DNA of 21,845 nt from Promethearchaeota archaeon (GCA_016840695.1 JAEORV010000001.1:1-21845), one strand, 5' to 3'; shown: positions 7,371 through 15,748, numbered from the stretch's first letter. Numbers and translations are program-made. The notes: generated from the sequence alone by a model not told the origin.

Positions 7371-8417
7371 TTAATATAAAATTTCTTCTATCTTTCTGGT
7401 TTCAGTACTTTTGTACATGGTCTCGACTATTCGCAATATTTTTTGCCCGTATTCTCCACTAGTTAGTGGTTCTTTACCATTCATTATACAATTTATAAAG
7501 TGTTGAATCTCTTGAGGATATCCAAAATCCCACGCTTCTTGAGGGACCGGGAACGTCCATCCTGCGGTGGTTGATGCTTTTTCTACCGCATACCCATATC
7601 CCTTTTCACTGTATACGCTTATCAAATTGCTATTTGTAGGAGCTGCTTTTATCTGTCCTTCGGTACCATATAACTCAAATCGCATGTCGTATCCAGAAGG
7701 TGCTGTCCACGATTCTTCAATGATGACTTGAGCGTTGTTTTCAAAATACAGGACACCTACGGCGTTATCTTCGACTTCGCACTTACCAAATTTACCTCTA
7801 TCTGGTTTTATTGTTTTTATTTGACAAAAAACCTCTTTCACATCACATCCGAGGTACCAAACCAAGCAAGCTATATCATGAATGCCTAAATCTACTAAAG
7901 CTCCACCACCGGCTTTATCCTTCTTGTAAAACCACTCTGAATGAGGTCCAGAATGATGCTCTTTTCCTCTTCCCATATATATCTGTCCAAGACCGCCTTC
8001 ATCGATTATTTCTTTTACTTTAACGAAGGTTGGAGCATACATATTATTCTCGCAATAAAAGATCTTTCGATTTGAAGATTTTTCTGCATCTAACATTTTT
8101 TCGCCTTCTGAAATCGTTCTTGCTAACGGCTTTTCAACGAGTGCGTGACTCCCGGAATTTAATACATCAATAGTTACGCTTTCGTGGAGAAAATTTGGCA
8201 GGCATATGGAAATAGCATCACACTCCTGCTTTAATAAATCCTTGTAATTCTTAAATGGTTTACCAGGAACTTCATATTTTTTCATTAACTCTAATGCTTC
8301 TTTTTCAAGTAGAGAGGATATTCCTACAATCTCCACATTAGGATTCTGATTATAGGAATAACAATGGTGCTCGGCAATAAATCCTGATCCAATAATACCA
8401 ACTTTTATCTTACTCAT
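7371..8417 (-). CDS. Gfo/Idh/MocA-family NAD(P)-dependent oxidoreductase
   Basis: A 348-residue dehydrogenase of the glucose-fructose oxidoreductase/inositol dehydrogenase family, which oxidises or reduces hydroxyls of sugars, cyclitols and their derivatives. The N-terminal Rossmann motif is VGIIGSGFIAEHH (residues 6-18); the catalytic EKP lysine is K96; the second catalytic region GGGALVDLGIHDI (170-182) contributes D177 and H180. Length and domain order are normal. The ATG at 8417 follows a GAAGTGAG ribosome-binding site. It sits between the reductive dehalogenase homologue and the methyltransferase in one leftward operon and faces the DegT aminotransferase, a pairing typical of amino-sugar or aminocyclitol metabolism. 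Substrate not determinable. Confidence 0.93.
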   Translation of the reverse strand: MSKIKVGIIGSGFIAEHHCYSYNQNPNVEIVGISSLLEKEALELMKKYEVPGKPFKNYKDLLKQECDAISICLPNFLHESVTIDVLNSGSHALVEKPLARTISEGEKMLDAEKSSNRKIFYCENNMYAPTFVKVKEIIDEGGLGQIYMGRGKEHHSGPHSEWFYKKDKAGGGALVDLGIHDIACLVWYLGCDVKEVFCQIKTIKPDRGKFGKCEVEDNAVGVLYFENNAQVIIEESWTAPSGYDMRFELYGTEGQIKAAPTNSNLISVYSEKGYGYAVEKASTTAGWTFPVPQEAWDFGYPQEIQHFINCIMNGKEPLTSGEYGQKILRIVETMYKSTETRKIEEILY

Positions 8418-8458
8418 TCCATCTCACTTCTTTTTAATATTATTTGCGTATAGTGTAA

Positions 8459-9565
8459 TTATAATCTTTTCCAGAACTCATTTGGTGTTAACTTTTGTTT
8501 GATCTTAGAGAAAGGGCAGGCTGCAATGCAATTTCCACAATCTCCACTGTTCTCTATCCAGAATTCAAAACATTTCTCCCCACTTACATAATACTTTTTA
8601 ACACCAGAGTTATTAGAAATCGAATCTTGACTAAAACAAGGTTCTATATCTACTGAAATCGCACCATTTTCGCATTCTTCAGCGCATTTATTACATTCTT
8701 TACAATAATTATTTATCTTTTCAATAAATTCCAGATTAGGAGTATCAGATTCTAAAGGCATATCAGTAAAAACCTTGCATAACCTCACTCTTGGTCCATA
8801 TTCGGGAGTAATTAATAATCCCAGGCGCCCTAAAGCACCAAGACCGGCATCGATTGCTAAGGGAATGCTTAAAGCCGTGTCGTTACCGCATTGTATTGCC
8901 CTATAACCCATATTTCTTATGAATTCGCCTACACAAGAAATAATAAACGCCATTTTGGAATAACATAATGCGGACGCAGCGGACGCAGGTTGTGCTGGAG
9001 CGGTTGAGATAGCATCGTCATCCATCTCGATAGCAATAACTATTGCTTTATTTACTCCTTCGGGTAGATTAATAGGTTTATCAAGTATCGATCCGGAAGT
9101 ATCGCCACTTCTAATATCTTTTTTCGCTTCTGCTTCGCTTGTAGAATCAGGCCTGATGAACCCCGTTTTATAGATCCATTTTGGATTTATGTCTGTAATT
9201 CCAACTAAAGAAGCACCAAAAAATTTAGCGGCTTTTTTCAATTTATTTGTAAAAAGTTTTTGATCTATGACCTTGTGTTTTGATTTATACCAATTAGGAC
9301 CATAATCCCCTTTATAATCAGTTTCTCTATGCCAAGCAAAAGCAAAAGGGAATCGCTCATAAACTGTCCATCCCGCAGATACGAGTGCAAAATCTATTCG
9401 CGAATATCCATCTTTCATGGAATTAAGATGATGATCTATGTTCGTTTCAAAAATTTGACCTTGATGAGAAAATTTTTTATCCCATAATCTCCGAAATAAG
9501 ATATTATTTCGCTGTTCAAATCGCTGGTAAATATCTTCATCGATTTCATATGGTTTTAGCGTCAT
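8459..9565 (-). CDS. Reductive dehalogenase (RdhA-like), soluble, no Tat signal
   Basis: A 368-residue corrinoid/iron-sulfur protein of the reductive dehalogenase family, which removes halogen from organohalides. The hallmark block at residues 200-271 is clear: Y202 in CYSKMA, at the position of the proton-donor tyrosine; GNDTALSIP; AGLGALGRLGLLITPEYGPRVRL; and VFTDMPL. Two 4Fe-4S motifs follow: C288, C291, C294, C298 and C332, C343, C346, C350, the second ending CP. Respiratory RdhA proteins are usually 450-500 residues with a twin-arginine signal; this one starts with MTLKPYEIDEDIYQRF, has no signal, and no RdhB anchor gene is nearby, so it should be cytoplasmic. Epoxyqueuosine reductase (QueG) is a relative, but the RdhA block fits better. 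First gene of an operon with the Gfo/Idh and methyltransferase genes. Whether it dehalogenates or carries out another B12-dependent reduction is open. Confidence 0.88.
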   Translation of the reverse strand: MTLKPYEIDEDIYQRFEQRNNILFRRLWDKKFSHQGQIFETNIDHHLNSMKDGYSRIDFALVSAGWTVYERFPFAFAWHRETDYKGDYGPNWYKSKHKVIDQKLFTNKLKKAAKFFGASLVGITDINPKWIYKTGFIRPDSTSEAEAKKDIRSGDTSGSILDKPINLPEGVNKAIVIAIEMDDDAISTAPAQPASAASALCYSKMAFIISCVGEFIRNMGYRAIQCGNDTALSIPLAIDAGLGALGRLGLLITPEYGPRVRLCKVFTDMPLESDTPNLEFIEKINNYCKECNKCAEECENGAISVDIEPCFSQDSISNNSGVKKYYVSGEKCFEFWIENSGDCGNCIAACPFSKIKQKLTPNEFWKRL

Positions 9566-9587
9566 TACTTATAGTTAAATTTTTAAA

Positions 9588-9596
9588 AATATAAAG
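9588..9596 (-). promoter_or_regulatory. TATA-like box for the leftward rdhA-like operon
   Basis: Read on the minus strand the sequence is CTTTATATT, centred about 27 bases before the ATG at 9565. That is the normal TATA-to-start-site distance in archaea, so the transcript would be leaderless or nearly so, which agrees with the lack of a ribosome-binding site. Confidence 0.5.
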
Positions 9597-9691
9597 GTTT
9601 TACAGTTTAATCGTGAGAGAGTGAAAAATTTTTTAAACTATTTGGAGCTTAAATAATCATTCTCAAAACATTATAAGAACTCGAGTTAATC

Positions 9692-11149
9692 ATGAAACGA
9701 AGAAATCTGCTCTCTTTTTCAGTTTTTTATTTGTTGATTATAATTATCTTAATGGATTATGCTTTACTCCTTCCAAATCAAGTCTTAATCATGGGAGATT
9801 TAGATATTGATTTCTTTATTATAGGTTTGATATTTGGGGCGTATATAATAGTTTCAGGCATATCAGTGATATTTCTTGGTTATTTAACTGATATCATTGA
9901 TAGAAAAAAAGTATTAATCATTGCAGGATGTGTGTGGTCGCTTACAGCCATTTTACACGTTTTTGTGTATGAAATATGGCTTTTCGTGATATTGAGAATG
10001 ATTGCTGCAGTTGCTAAAGGTGCTTGCACTCCAATAGCGATCTCGTATTTAGCGGATATTGTCACTTCAGAGAAGAGGTCGAAATCTTTTGCACTTTGGG
10101 CATTACTCGAAACTTTAGGTGGTCTAATTGCTGGAATGCTCGCCCTAGCTTTCAACCAAATTCCCTATGAGTTAATTGATGTTAGTTCTAGAACTATTAC
10201 TGAAAATGTGACTTTCATTAAAACTAATTATCCAGACCTGTTAAATACTTGGAGGATGCCGTTCATTTTATGCGGAATTACCACACTAGTATTAACCGCT
10301 ATTAACCAGTTTACTGCTATTGAGCCAAAAAGAGCAGTTAAAGAAACATACATGGATGGAATCTTAGTGGATGAAGCAATCCAATATTCTTATAAAATTA
10401 AAAAATCTGATTTAAAACACATCTTTACCAGAAAAACAAACATCTTTTTAGCCTTAAATTTTTTCGATGTTGTTGCGACTGGAATTTTGACGGCATATAT
10501 ATTTCCCTACATAGAACTTGAATTAGGAATTTCATTTGGGGATCCTACGGGTTTATTAGCTTTAATGGTATTACTCCTTTCGCTTATACCCATAGGATTT
10601 ATTATTGGACAATTTGGATTGGCCCATTTAGGAGATAAAAAAGTCAAAGAGGGCGACCCCACTGGTCGAGTGAAAATTGCAACCATGTGCGGTATCCTCA
10701 ATATTCCATTCTTCTTATTTGCCTTGTCAATGACTCCCAATGTACCGAATAAATCTTTTTTCTTTGGAACAGTGATTGCAGGAGATATAGGATTCTGGTT
10801 TTTATGGATCATTTTTGCGTTAACCTTAGGCGTCGCACTTGGATTTTCTTTAGGGATAGCTCCTAATTGGTATTCTTCTATGGTTGACGCTAATTTACCC
10901 GAACATAGAGGCACCATGGTCGCCATGGCTTCGTTCATAGACACGATTGGGCGAGGTATAGGCGCAGCGGGAGGAGGCTTCATGATAATGATAACTGATA
11001 GTTTCTCTGCAACGCTTTTTTGGGCGACGTTAATCTTTGGAATATTATCAACTCTCATGTGGATTCCACTATTCTTCTATAGCAAATCTGACTATGCAGA
11101 AATCGAGAGAATCATGAAAGAAAGGGCAGAAGCATTAAAGAAAAATTAA
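9692..11149 (+). CDS. Major facilitator superfamily transporter
   Basis: A 485-residue membrane protein with about 12 hydrophobic segments, starting at residues 9-30. The MFS motif A is visible between helices 2 and 3 (GYLTDIIDRKKVLI, near residues 64-77). A long central loop (about 200-245) separates the two halves, and the C-terminal tail is charged (SDYAEIERIMKERAEALKKN). Longer inter-helix loops than the family norm occur near 165-185 and in the second half (DPTGRVK). It would act in the cytoplasmic membrane as a proton- or sodium-coupled carrier or uniporter. The glycosidase-like gene begins 35 bases downstream, so it may import that enzyme's substrate. It is divergent from the reductive dehalogenase operon; an A/T-rich TATA-like stretch near 9630-9640 could drive it. 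Substrate unknown. Confidence 0.92.
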   Translation: MKRRNLLSFSVFYLLIIIILMDYALLLPNQVLIMGDLDIDFFIIGLIFGAYIIVSGISVIFLGYLTDIIDRKKVLIIAGCVWSLTAILHVFVYEIWLFVILRMIAAVAKGACTPIAISYLADIVTSEKRSKSFALWALLETLGGLIAGMLALAFNQIPYELIDVSSRTITENVTFIKTNYPDLLNTWRMPFILCGITTLVLTAINQFTAIEPKRAVKETYMDGILVDEAIQYSYKIKKSDLKHIFTRKTNIFLALNFFDVVATGILTAYIFPYIELELGISFGDPTGLLALMVLLLSLIPIGFIIGQFGLAHLGDKKVKEGDPTGRVKIATMCGILNIPFFLFALSMTPNVPNKSFFFGTVIAGDIGFWFLWIIFALTLGVALGFSLGIAPNWYSSMVDANLPEHRGTMVAMASFIDTIGRGIGAAGGGFMIMITDSFSATLFWATLIFGILSTLMWIPLFFYSKSDYAEIERIMKERAEALKKN

Positions 11150-11184
11150 GAAAAATATAAAATATTTAATTAATATTGATTATC

Positions 11185-12513
11185 ATGGCTAAAACTGTTG
11201 ATTGGTCTAAGTATTTCAGTTATAACACATCTAAGCTCGAGGATTTTCAAAAGCGTCTTGGAGCTAGAAATGTTTTTGCTACTGCACTCATGCCCATTAG
11301 AGGTCCAATAGGATTTAGGAAATTAGATTACGAGTTTGCCGAGAAGTCGTTGAACGTTAAAGAAATAATGGACAAGGTTGAAGAATGCCATTTTAATATT
11401 TTTGGACTCGTGATTAAAGATACCGATGGAGCGTGCACTTGGGACACAAAAGTTGGATGGAATCCCACTAACCGAGACATATTAGGTGAATTTTGCGACG
11501 AGGGAAAAGAGAGAAATATCCCCATCATGGTCTCCTTGACTAGCATGAACGACGCCTATCAAGGACACCTTCATCCAGAACGAGTAAGCATTCATGGAAA
11601 AAGCGGAGTGATTAAAAAATTCGACAGGAAATACGAGGTAGGCGATATATCTACACACGAAGAGGGAGAGATGAGGGTTGATCTGCCCGAAGGCATCTCT
11701 CTTGAAGAATACCAAAAAAAGATTCCATTTCTCACTGAAAAAATTGACGACAAAATTGGAGCTTCGAGAGGAGCGCGTGGAAAAGGCTATATTCCTCTCA
11801 CTAGTTTCATGTGTCCAAATAGCGAGCATGTCGATTATTTGATAGATCTCGCAAAAGAAGTCGTAAAAAACTATCCCGTGGAATCCTTCATTGCAGATTA
11901 TATTAGATACGATGGTCAGTTCACTGATTTATGCACGTGCGAGCGATGTCAAGAATTATTTCGCGATAAGTACGGCCAGAAAGCCAAGATTCTAAAGAGC
12001 AATCAATGGTACGATTTTAAAGAGGATACCATCGCAATCTATGCTCGAAAACTACAGGACGCGATAAAAGGCATCGATAAAAACTGCATTACTGGATGGT
12101 TCTTACTTCCTGGATCTAAAAATATGTTCACACGAAAACGGATTGCACAAAATTGGACCAAGCTCTCCGAGATTTTGGACATCACATGCCCAATGGAATA
12201 CCCCTATCTCACGGGAACTCGAGATGACGGGTGGAAATGGGGCAAGCTTGGCGATATCGCCTATTGGTATTTCATTCGGAACATGAAAAAAAGAGCTCAC
12301 GAAATTAATAATCCCGCTCTAGCAATTACTAACTCCGTTGAATGCAATGCAGAGGAAATGTTAAAACAGATGAAAGGTTTCGATTTTGGGCTTGGAATTG
12401 CCCTTTTCAAGTATTTTGGAACCACAGATAGCCAATGGAAAGCGTTGAAAAAATACTCTGAAGAAGATATCGGTCTTGATAATTTAGGATTAGCTAAAAA
12501 CTATAAGTTATAA
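11185..12513 (+). CDS. Glycosyl hydrolase-like TIM-barrel protein (GHL10/family 10-like)
   Basis: A 442-residue protein resembling the GHL10 group of predicted glycosyl hydrolases. Supporting stretches are FIADYIRYDG near residues 236-245 (the conserved strand ending D-x-x-R-Y), CTCERCQELFRDKYG near 251-265 (a common C-x-C-x-x-C-x(n)-F-x(n)-YG insertion after it), and ITCPMEYPYL near 331-340, matching the late-barrel PMxY motif. No signal peptide is visible, so it probably acts inside the cell on an imported substrate. The frame opens at a TTG at 11176, but the ATG at 11185 is the likely start. It follows the transporter by 35 bases and probably shares its transcript. Its last 13 bases overlap the end of the convergent PIG-L gene. 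Activity is predicted, not known; the precise family assignment is moderate. Confidence 0.75.
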   Translation: MAKTVDWSKYFSYNTSKLEDFQKRLGARNVFATALMPIRGPIGFRKLDYEFAEKSLNVKEIMDKVEECHFNIFGLVIKDTDGACTWDTKVGWNPTNRDILGEFCDEGKERNIPIMVSLTSMNDAYQGHLHPERVSIHGKSGVIKKFDRKYEVGDISTHEEGEMRVDLPEGISLEEYQKKIPFLTEKIDDKIGASRGARGKGYIPLTSFMCPNSEHVDYLIDLAKEVVKNYPVESFIADYIRYDGQFTDLCTCERCQELFRDKYGQKAKILKSNQWYDFKEDTIAIYARKLQDAIKGIDKNCITGWFLLPGSKNMFTRKRIAQNWTKLSEILDITCPMEYPYLTGTRDDGWKWGKLGDIAYWYFIRNMKKRAHEINNPALAITNSVECNAEEMLKQMKGFDFGLGIALFKYFGTTDSQWKALKKYSEEDIGLDNLGLAKNYKL

Positions 12514-13181
12514 TATTTTCCTATATCCTTCCATTGAAACAACCCATAAGTCATGAATTTTACTTTCTTTAAATAATCTAAATACATTTTATTCATATAT
12601 TTGAAGCAGCTCTGACTCTTATAGATTGCATACCACTCAAATAACTTATGTCTATATTCGTCTGATATTGGGAACTCAAACTGTTTATCCTTAGAATCCT
12701 CTTGAATTCTTCCATAAGAGGCTATGAAAAACACAAAATATTCTATATTTGTTAAATTCAGTTCTTGCGCGGCACCAATCGCTATATCGTGCGCAGCTTG
12801 ATGATCTTCGTGCAAGTTGTTCGTGCTTGGGAAAACAAGTCGGTCTGCGTCTTTTATTATGGATTTAACCTTCTGGATTCCTTCTTTCACCTATTTCTGA
12901 CCATCTGCGTCATAAAAACCAAGTATGTGATGTTGGTTCGCAGGTATTCCTAAATACTTGACTGCTTGTCTTGTCTCCTCTGTCCTCATTTGCGCTATCT
13001 CATCTTCTGAGAGAGCCTTGATTTCGGGAGAAAACACGTCTGCACCAGATCTACAACACGCCCTTCCATCAGTGACGGTAATCACGTGTATCTCGTGCCC
13101 TTCTTCTATCCAGGCTAATAAAATTGGTCCCGGGCCAAATAAAAGGTCATCGGGATGGGGTTCAAAGATTACGATTTTCAT
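12501..13181 (-). CDS. PIG-L/LmbE-family deacetylase with one in-frame TAG codon (split or interrupted)
   Basis: Read through, the frame gives a 226-codon protein plus stop, a normal length for PIG-L/LmbE zinc deacetylases that remove N-acetyl groups from glucosamine-type sugars. The N-terminal part (13181 to 12894) holds the zinc motif PHPDD (H9, D12); the C-terminal part holds LHEDHQ with H127 as third ligand. Between them codon 97 (12891-12893) is TAG, immediately followed by GTG (12888-12890), all in one frame. Everything else looks intact, with no frameshift and no decay. Readings: a recent nonsense mutation, a sequencing error, a split gene with TAG/GTG stop-restart coupling, or translation of the amber codon as pyrrolysine. 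The gene ends with a second TAG at 12501, so wholesale reassignment is not obvious. On the minus strand a TATA-like stretch near 13205-13212 lies about 27 bases from the start. Confidence 0.75.
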
Positions 13182-13331
13182 TTTAAATCTCCAAATTAAG
13201 CCATGATATATAACTCTACTCCATCTTATATATAATTAAAAACTGGACTCCAGATTCTTTTAGTATTATTGTTTTCAGTATTAAATTAACGCACAATAAT
13301 TTGTAAAAAATATTATCGAAGAGAAAAAAAA

Positions 13332-13466
13332 ATGAGTAAAAAAGAAGTTTTAACATGTGATAGAGCAGTCTGGGAACAAATGAGGTATGTTAGTGAAAAA
13401 TCTCAAATAAAAAAAAGATACGATTATCTCTTAGAATTAATGGGAGACTGCCTTGAAGAAGAATAG
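13332..13466 (+). CDS. Small hypothetical protein, 44 residues
   Basis: An ATG-started frame of 44 codons ending in TAG, in the gap between the PIG-L gene and the membrane protein. The peptide begins MSKKEVLTCDRAVWEQM and ends LLELMGDCLEEE. It is charged, helical-looking, with two cysteines and a tryptophan, and is not low-complexity, unlike chance frames in this A/T-rich DNA. A purine-rich stretch (GAAGAGAAAAAAAA) precedes the ATG as a possible weak ribosome-binding site. The membrane-protein gene starts 67 bases later in the same direction. I do not recognise a family; it may be a small regulatory or accessory protein. Confidence 0.45.
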   Translation: MSKKEVLTCDRAVWEQMRYVSEKSQIKKRYDYLLELMGDCLEEE

Positions 13467-13533
13467 TTAGAACTTATTTGTATTATAATTATTGAACCTA
13501 GACTATTTATTGTAAGAAGGGTACATCAGATAC

Positions 13534-14262
13534 ATGAAAGAAAGCACAAGAAAGATACTAATTATTGTTGGTTTAATTATTAGCTGCGTGTATGTTGTTT
13601 ATCAGTTTATTTTTTTCTTTGAAGAGGGTCCTTCCGGAGATGGATTATTACCATTCCTTTTTATCGCAATTTTTATCAGCACGATTTTGCTTTCAAGAAA
13701 ATATCTTGAAGATTTTTTTAAATCCAAACAAATTATTACAGTTTTATTGGCTTTCATGATTTTGGCATTAATACTTGATAATTTCTACGAGATCGCACTT
13801 CAGATAGGGGTGCCCATACATCCGGTTCTATGGATTGATCTAATGATTAGGTTTGTCTTTTTTGTTCCATGGATACACATGTGGGTAGTAATTCTCTATT
13901 ACTTTAACTTTTCTCTAAAAGCTTCGTTTTATATTGCTGCTTTACAGGGGATTATTATTGAATACCTTTTTGTATGGTTGTTTACTAATGAAACCCACAG
14001 GGTGGAGTATTACATTTCAAATCTTGGTTTATTATCCATAATTGTTATTCCATTTGACATTTTACTAGTTATTATATTATATGGGTGCAACATAGCAGTT
14101 CCATATACTCCATTTAGAGAATTCTTTAAAGAACATTTAAATCAACGCGAAATTAAACCGGTTATTAAGTACACATTATCTCTCATACCAGTTATTGCGT
14201 TTCCTCTAGCTTATTTTCTTCTAAAGAATTTGCTTGTTCATATCATTATCGCCTACGTTTAA
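13534..14262 (+). CDS. Polytopic membrane protein of unknown function
   Basis: A 242-residue hydrophobic protein with about seven membrane segments, near residues 8-29, 38-54, 67-89, 97-124, 130-150, 163-190 and 210-242. One acidic residue lies inside the third segment (D83), next to N84 and E87, and H115 lies in the fourth. A short soluble loop near 190-208 (PFREFFKEHLNQREIKP) faces one side. I recognise no family. The ATG at 13534 has no clear ribosome-binding site; a TATTTAT stretch near 13504-13510 lies about 27 bases upstream, so a leaderless transcript is possible. It converges on the class III aminotransferase gene. Confidence 0.75.
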   Translation: MKESTRKILIIVGLIISCVYVVYQFIFFFEEGPSGDGLLPFLFIAIFISTILLSRKYLEDFFKSKQIITVLLAFMILALILDNFYEIALQIGVPIHPVLWIDLMIRFVFFVPWIHMWVVILYYFNFSLKASFYIAALQGIIIEYLFVWLFTNETHRVEYYISNLGLLSIIVIPFDILLVIILYGCNIAVPYTPFREFFKEHLNQREIKPVIKYTLSLIPVIAFPLAYFLLKNLLVHIIIAYV

Positions 14263-14275
14263 GAATGATATTTAA

Positions 14276-14302
14276 ATAAAATAAAAAAGAAAGAAAAAAA
14301 AG
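14276..14302 (-). terminator. T-rich terminator of the aminotransferase gene
   Basis: Just past the stop codon at 14305 the minus strand reads almost only T with a few A, C and G over 27 bases. Oligo-T tracts without a strong hairpin are the standard archaeal termination signal. Confidence 0.5.
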
Positions 14303-14304
14303 AA

Positions 14305-15702
14305 TTATTTAACCATAGCACATATATTATCAATTTTTTGAATCGTTTTGTCAACGATTTCGTCCGTGTGCTGTATGCAGGTATAGAATCGGCTCCCTGC
14401 GACAGAAATAATCTCTTGATCTACTAAGGCAGCCCCCATTTCACCCATAAAATCCTTTCTCACGGGGATCTGACCACTTTGAATTGGATCGCCTAAGTCT
14501 AGACCAAAAACGCAAGATGTATGAAAGTGCACGGTACCACCAAAGTTATATGAAAACCATGGTAAATTATGTTTCTCAAACACTTCATTAAATCCTTTGG
14601 ATAATCGATTTGCTGCGTGAGTTGCTTTTTCTGTTGCATTAGTTTCTTCAACGAATTTCATTGCATAATAAGCAGCCGTACATGTTAACGGATTTGCTGC
14701 GAGGGTCCCACCACTATAAGCTTTTTTACCCCCAGATACGCCAGCAGCACATACACTCATTACGTCTGCCCGACCTCCAATCGCTGCCGCTGAAGGAAAG
14801 CCGTGCCCAACGATTTTTCCAAATACCGAGATGTCTGGTTTATAATCGTAATAGGCTTGACCTCCCCCCATATGTAACCTAAACGCACATACAACTTCAT
14901 CTGATATCATTAACGCTCCATTTTCATGGCATAATTCTTCGATTTCCTTGTTAAATCCCGGTCGTACGGGATTAGCACCAGATTCTCCACCCATTGGTTC
15001 AACAAGAACTGCGGCTACTTTTCTCTTTTCTTTAAACATTTCTCTTAACGCTTCAATATCGTTTGGTGGTACGGAATCAATGAATTTATAGATCGGTTTT
15101 GGCATTCCATGCGATTCTAGCAATTTAGTTCCTGGTACATGCATATCGTAAACTAACTGATCAGACCAACCGTGATAGCTTCCACCGATTTTGATGACAT
15201 GTTTTCTCCCAGTAAATACTCTTGCAATTCTAATGGCGAGCATGTCAGCTTCAGTTCCGCTTTGTAACCATCTGATCGTTTCACAAGATGGAAAGTGCTT
15301 TTGCAATTGCTCTGCAGCAAGATACTCATATTCATGAGTGATTCCATGAGCGGGTCCTATTTCTGTTATGACTTCAATTACTTTTTCAATCAAAGGCTTG
15401 TATTGATGCCCTAATATAATTGGCCCCCCGCACATTAAAAAATCAGTTAAAATAACATCGTCAACAGTCTCCATATAACAATCCCAAACTCTCTTGCTTT
15501 CAAGAGGGAATGGGTGATTAAAAGCAAGATTATGCTCAACACCCCCCGGAATGATCTTTCGGGCTCTTTCAAACGCCTTTTGTGATTTGGGATGATTCTT
15601 GTAATATCTGTCGATTATTCCTTTCAATGCGTCAGGTTTAAATTCCTTGATTGGATTTTCTACGATAAATTTGATTTTTTCTTTTATCTCTTCATATTGC
15701 AT
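14305..15702 (-). CDS. Class III aminotransferase, glutamate-1-semialdehyde aminomutase-like
   Basis: A 465-residue pyridoxal-phosphate enzyme. The phosphate-binding SGTEADMLAIRIAR lies at residues 148-161, YHGWSD at 176-181, the cofactor Asp at D268 in ISDEVVCAFRL, and the Schiff-base lysine at K296 in FGKIVGHGFPSAAAIGGR. The sequence resembles HemL (glutamate-1-semialdehyde 2,1-aminomutase) but is longer than the usual 425-430 residues, with about 40 extra at the N-terminus, and the HemL-type QAGT loop is replaced by AYSGGTLAANPL. No tetrapyrrole genes are nearby, so a general omega-aminotransferase on another substrate is more likely than haem synthesis. It lies 46 bases after the winged-helix gene in the same direction and divergent from the RuBisCO-like operon. 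A TTTAAATA box near 15728-15737 could also give it its own promoter. Confidence 0.9.
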   Translation of the reverse strand: MQYEEIKEKIKFIVENPIKEFKPDALKGIIDRYYKNHPKSQKAFERARKIIPGGVEHNLAFNHPFPLESKRVWDCYMETVDDVILTDFLMCGGPIILGHQYKPLIEKVIEVITEIGPAHGITHEYEYLAAEQLQKHFPSCETIRWLQSGTEADMLAIRIARVFTGRKHVIKIGGSYHGWSDQLVYDMHVPGTKLLESHGMPKPIYKFIDSVPPNDIEALREMFKEKRKVAAVLVEPMGGESGANPVRPGFNKEIEELCHENGALMISDEVVCAFRLHMGGGQAYYDYKPDISVFGKIVGHGFPSAAAIGGRADVMSVCAAGVSGGKKAYSGGTLAANPLTCTAAYYAMKFVEETNATEKATHAANRLSKGFNEVFEKHNLPWFSYNFGGTVHFHTSCVFGLDLGDPIQSGQIPVRKDFMGEMGAALVDQEIISVAGSRFYTCIQHTDEIVDKTIQKIDNICAMVK

Positions 15703-15748
15703 TTTTTTTAGTCACATTTAATGATTTATTTAAATCTATTTTAATCTC

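Noticed and set aside
10507..11058. A 183-codon open frame antisense to the transporter
   Set aside because: Rich in Pro, Ile and Lys as expected of the complement of membrane-protein codons; no domain or start signal.
12501..12503. Read-through of the terminal TAG of the PIG-L gene
   Set aside because: The frame beyond runs antisense through the glycosidase gene with no recognisable continuation, and the protein already has full family length.
13243..13253. Short palindrome CTGGACTCCAG between the PIG-L gene and the small ORF
   Set aside because: Five-base arms with a one-base centre; too short to support a claim, and not placed relative to a convincing promoter.
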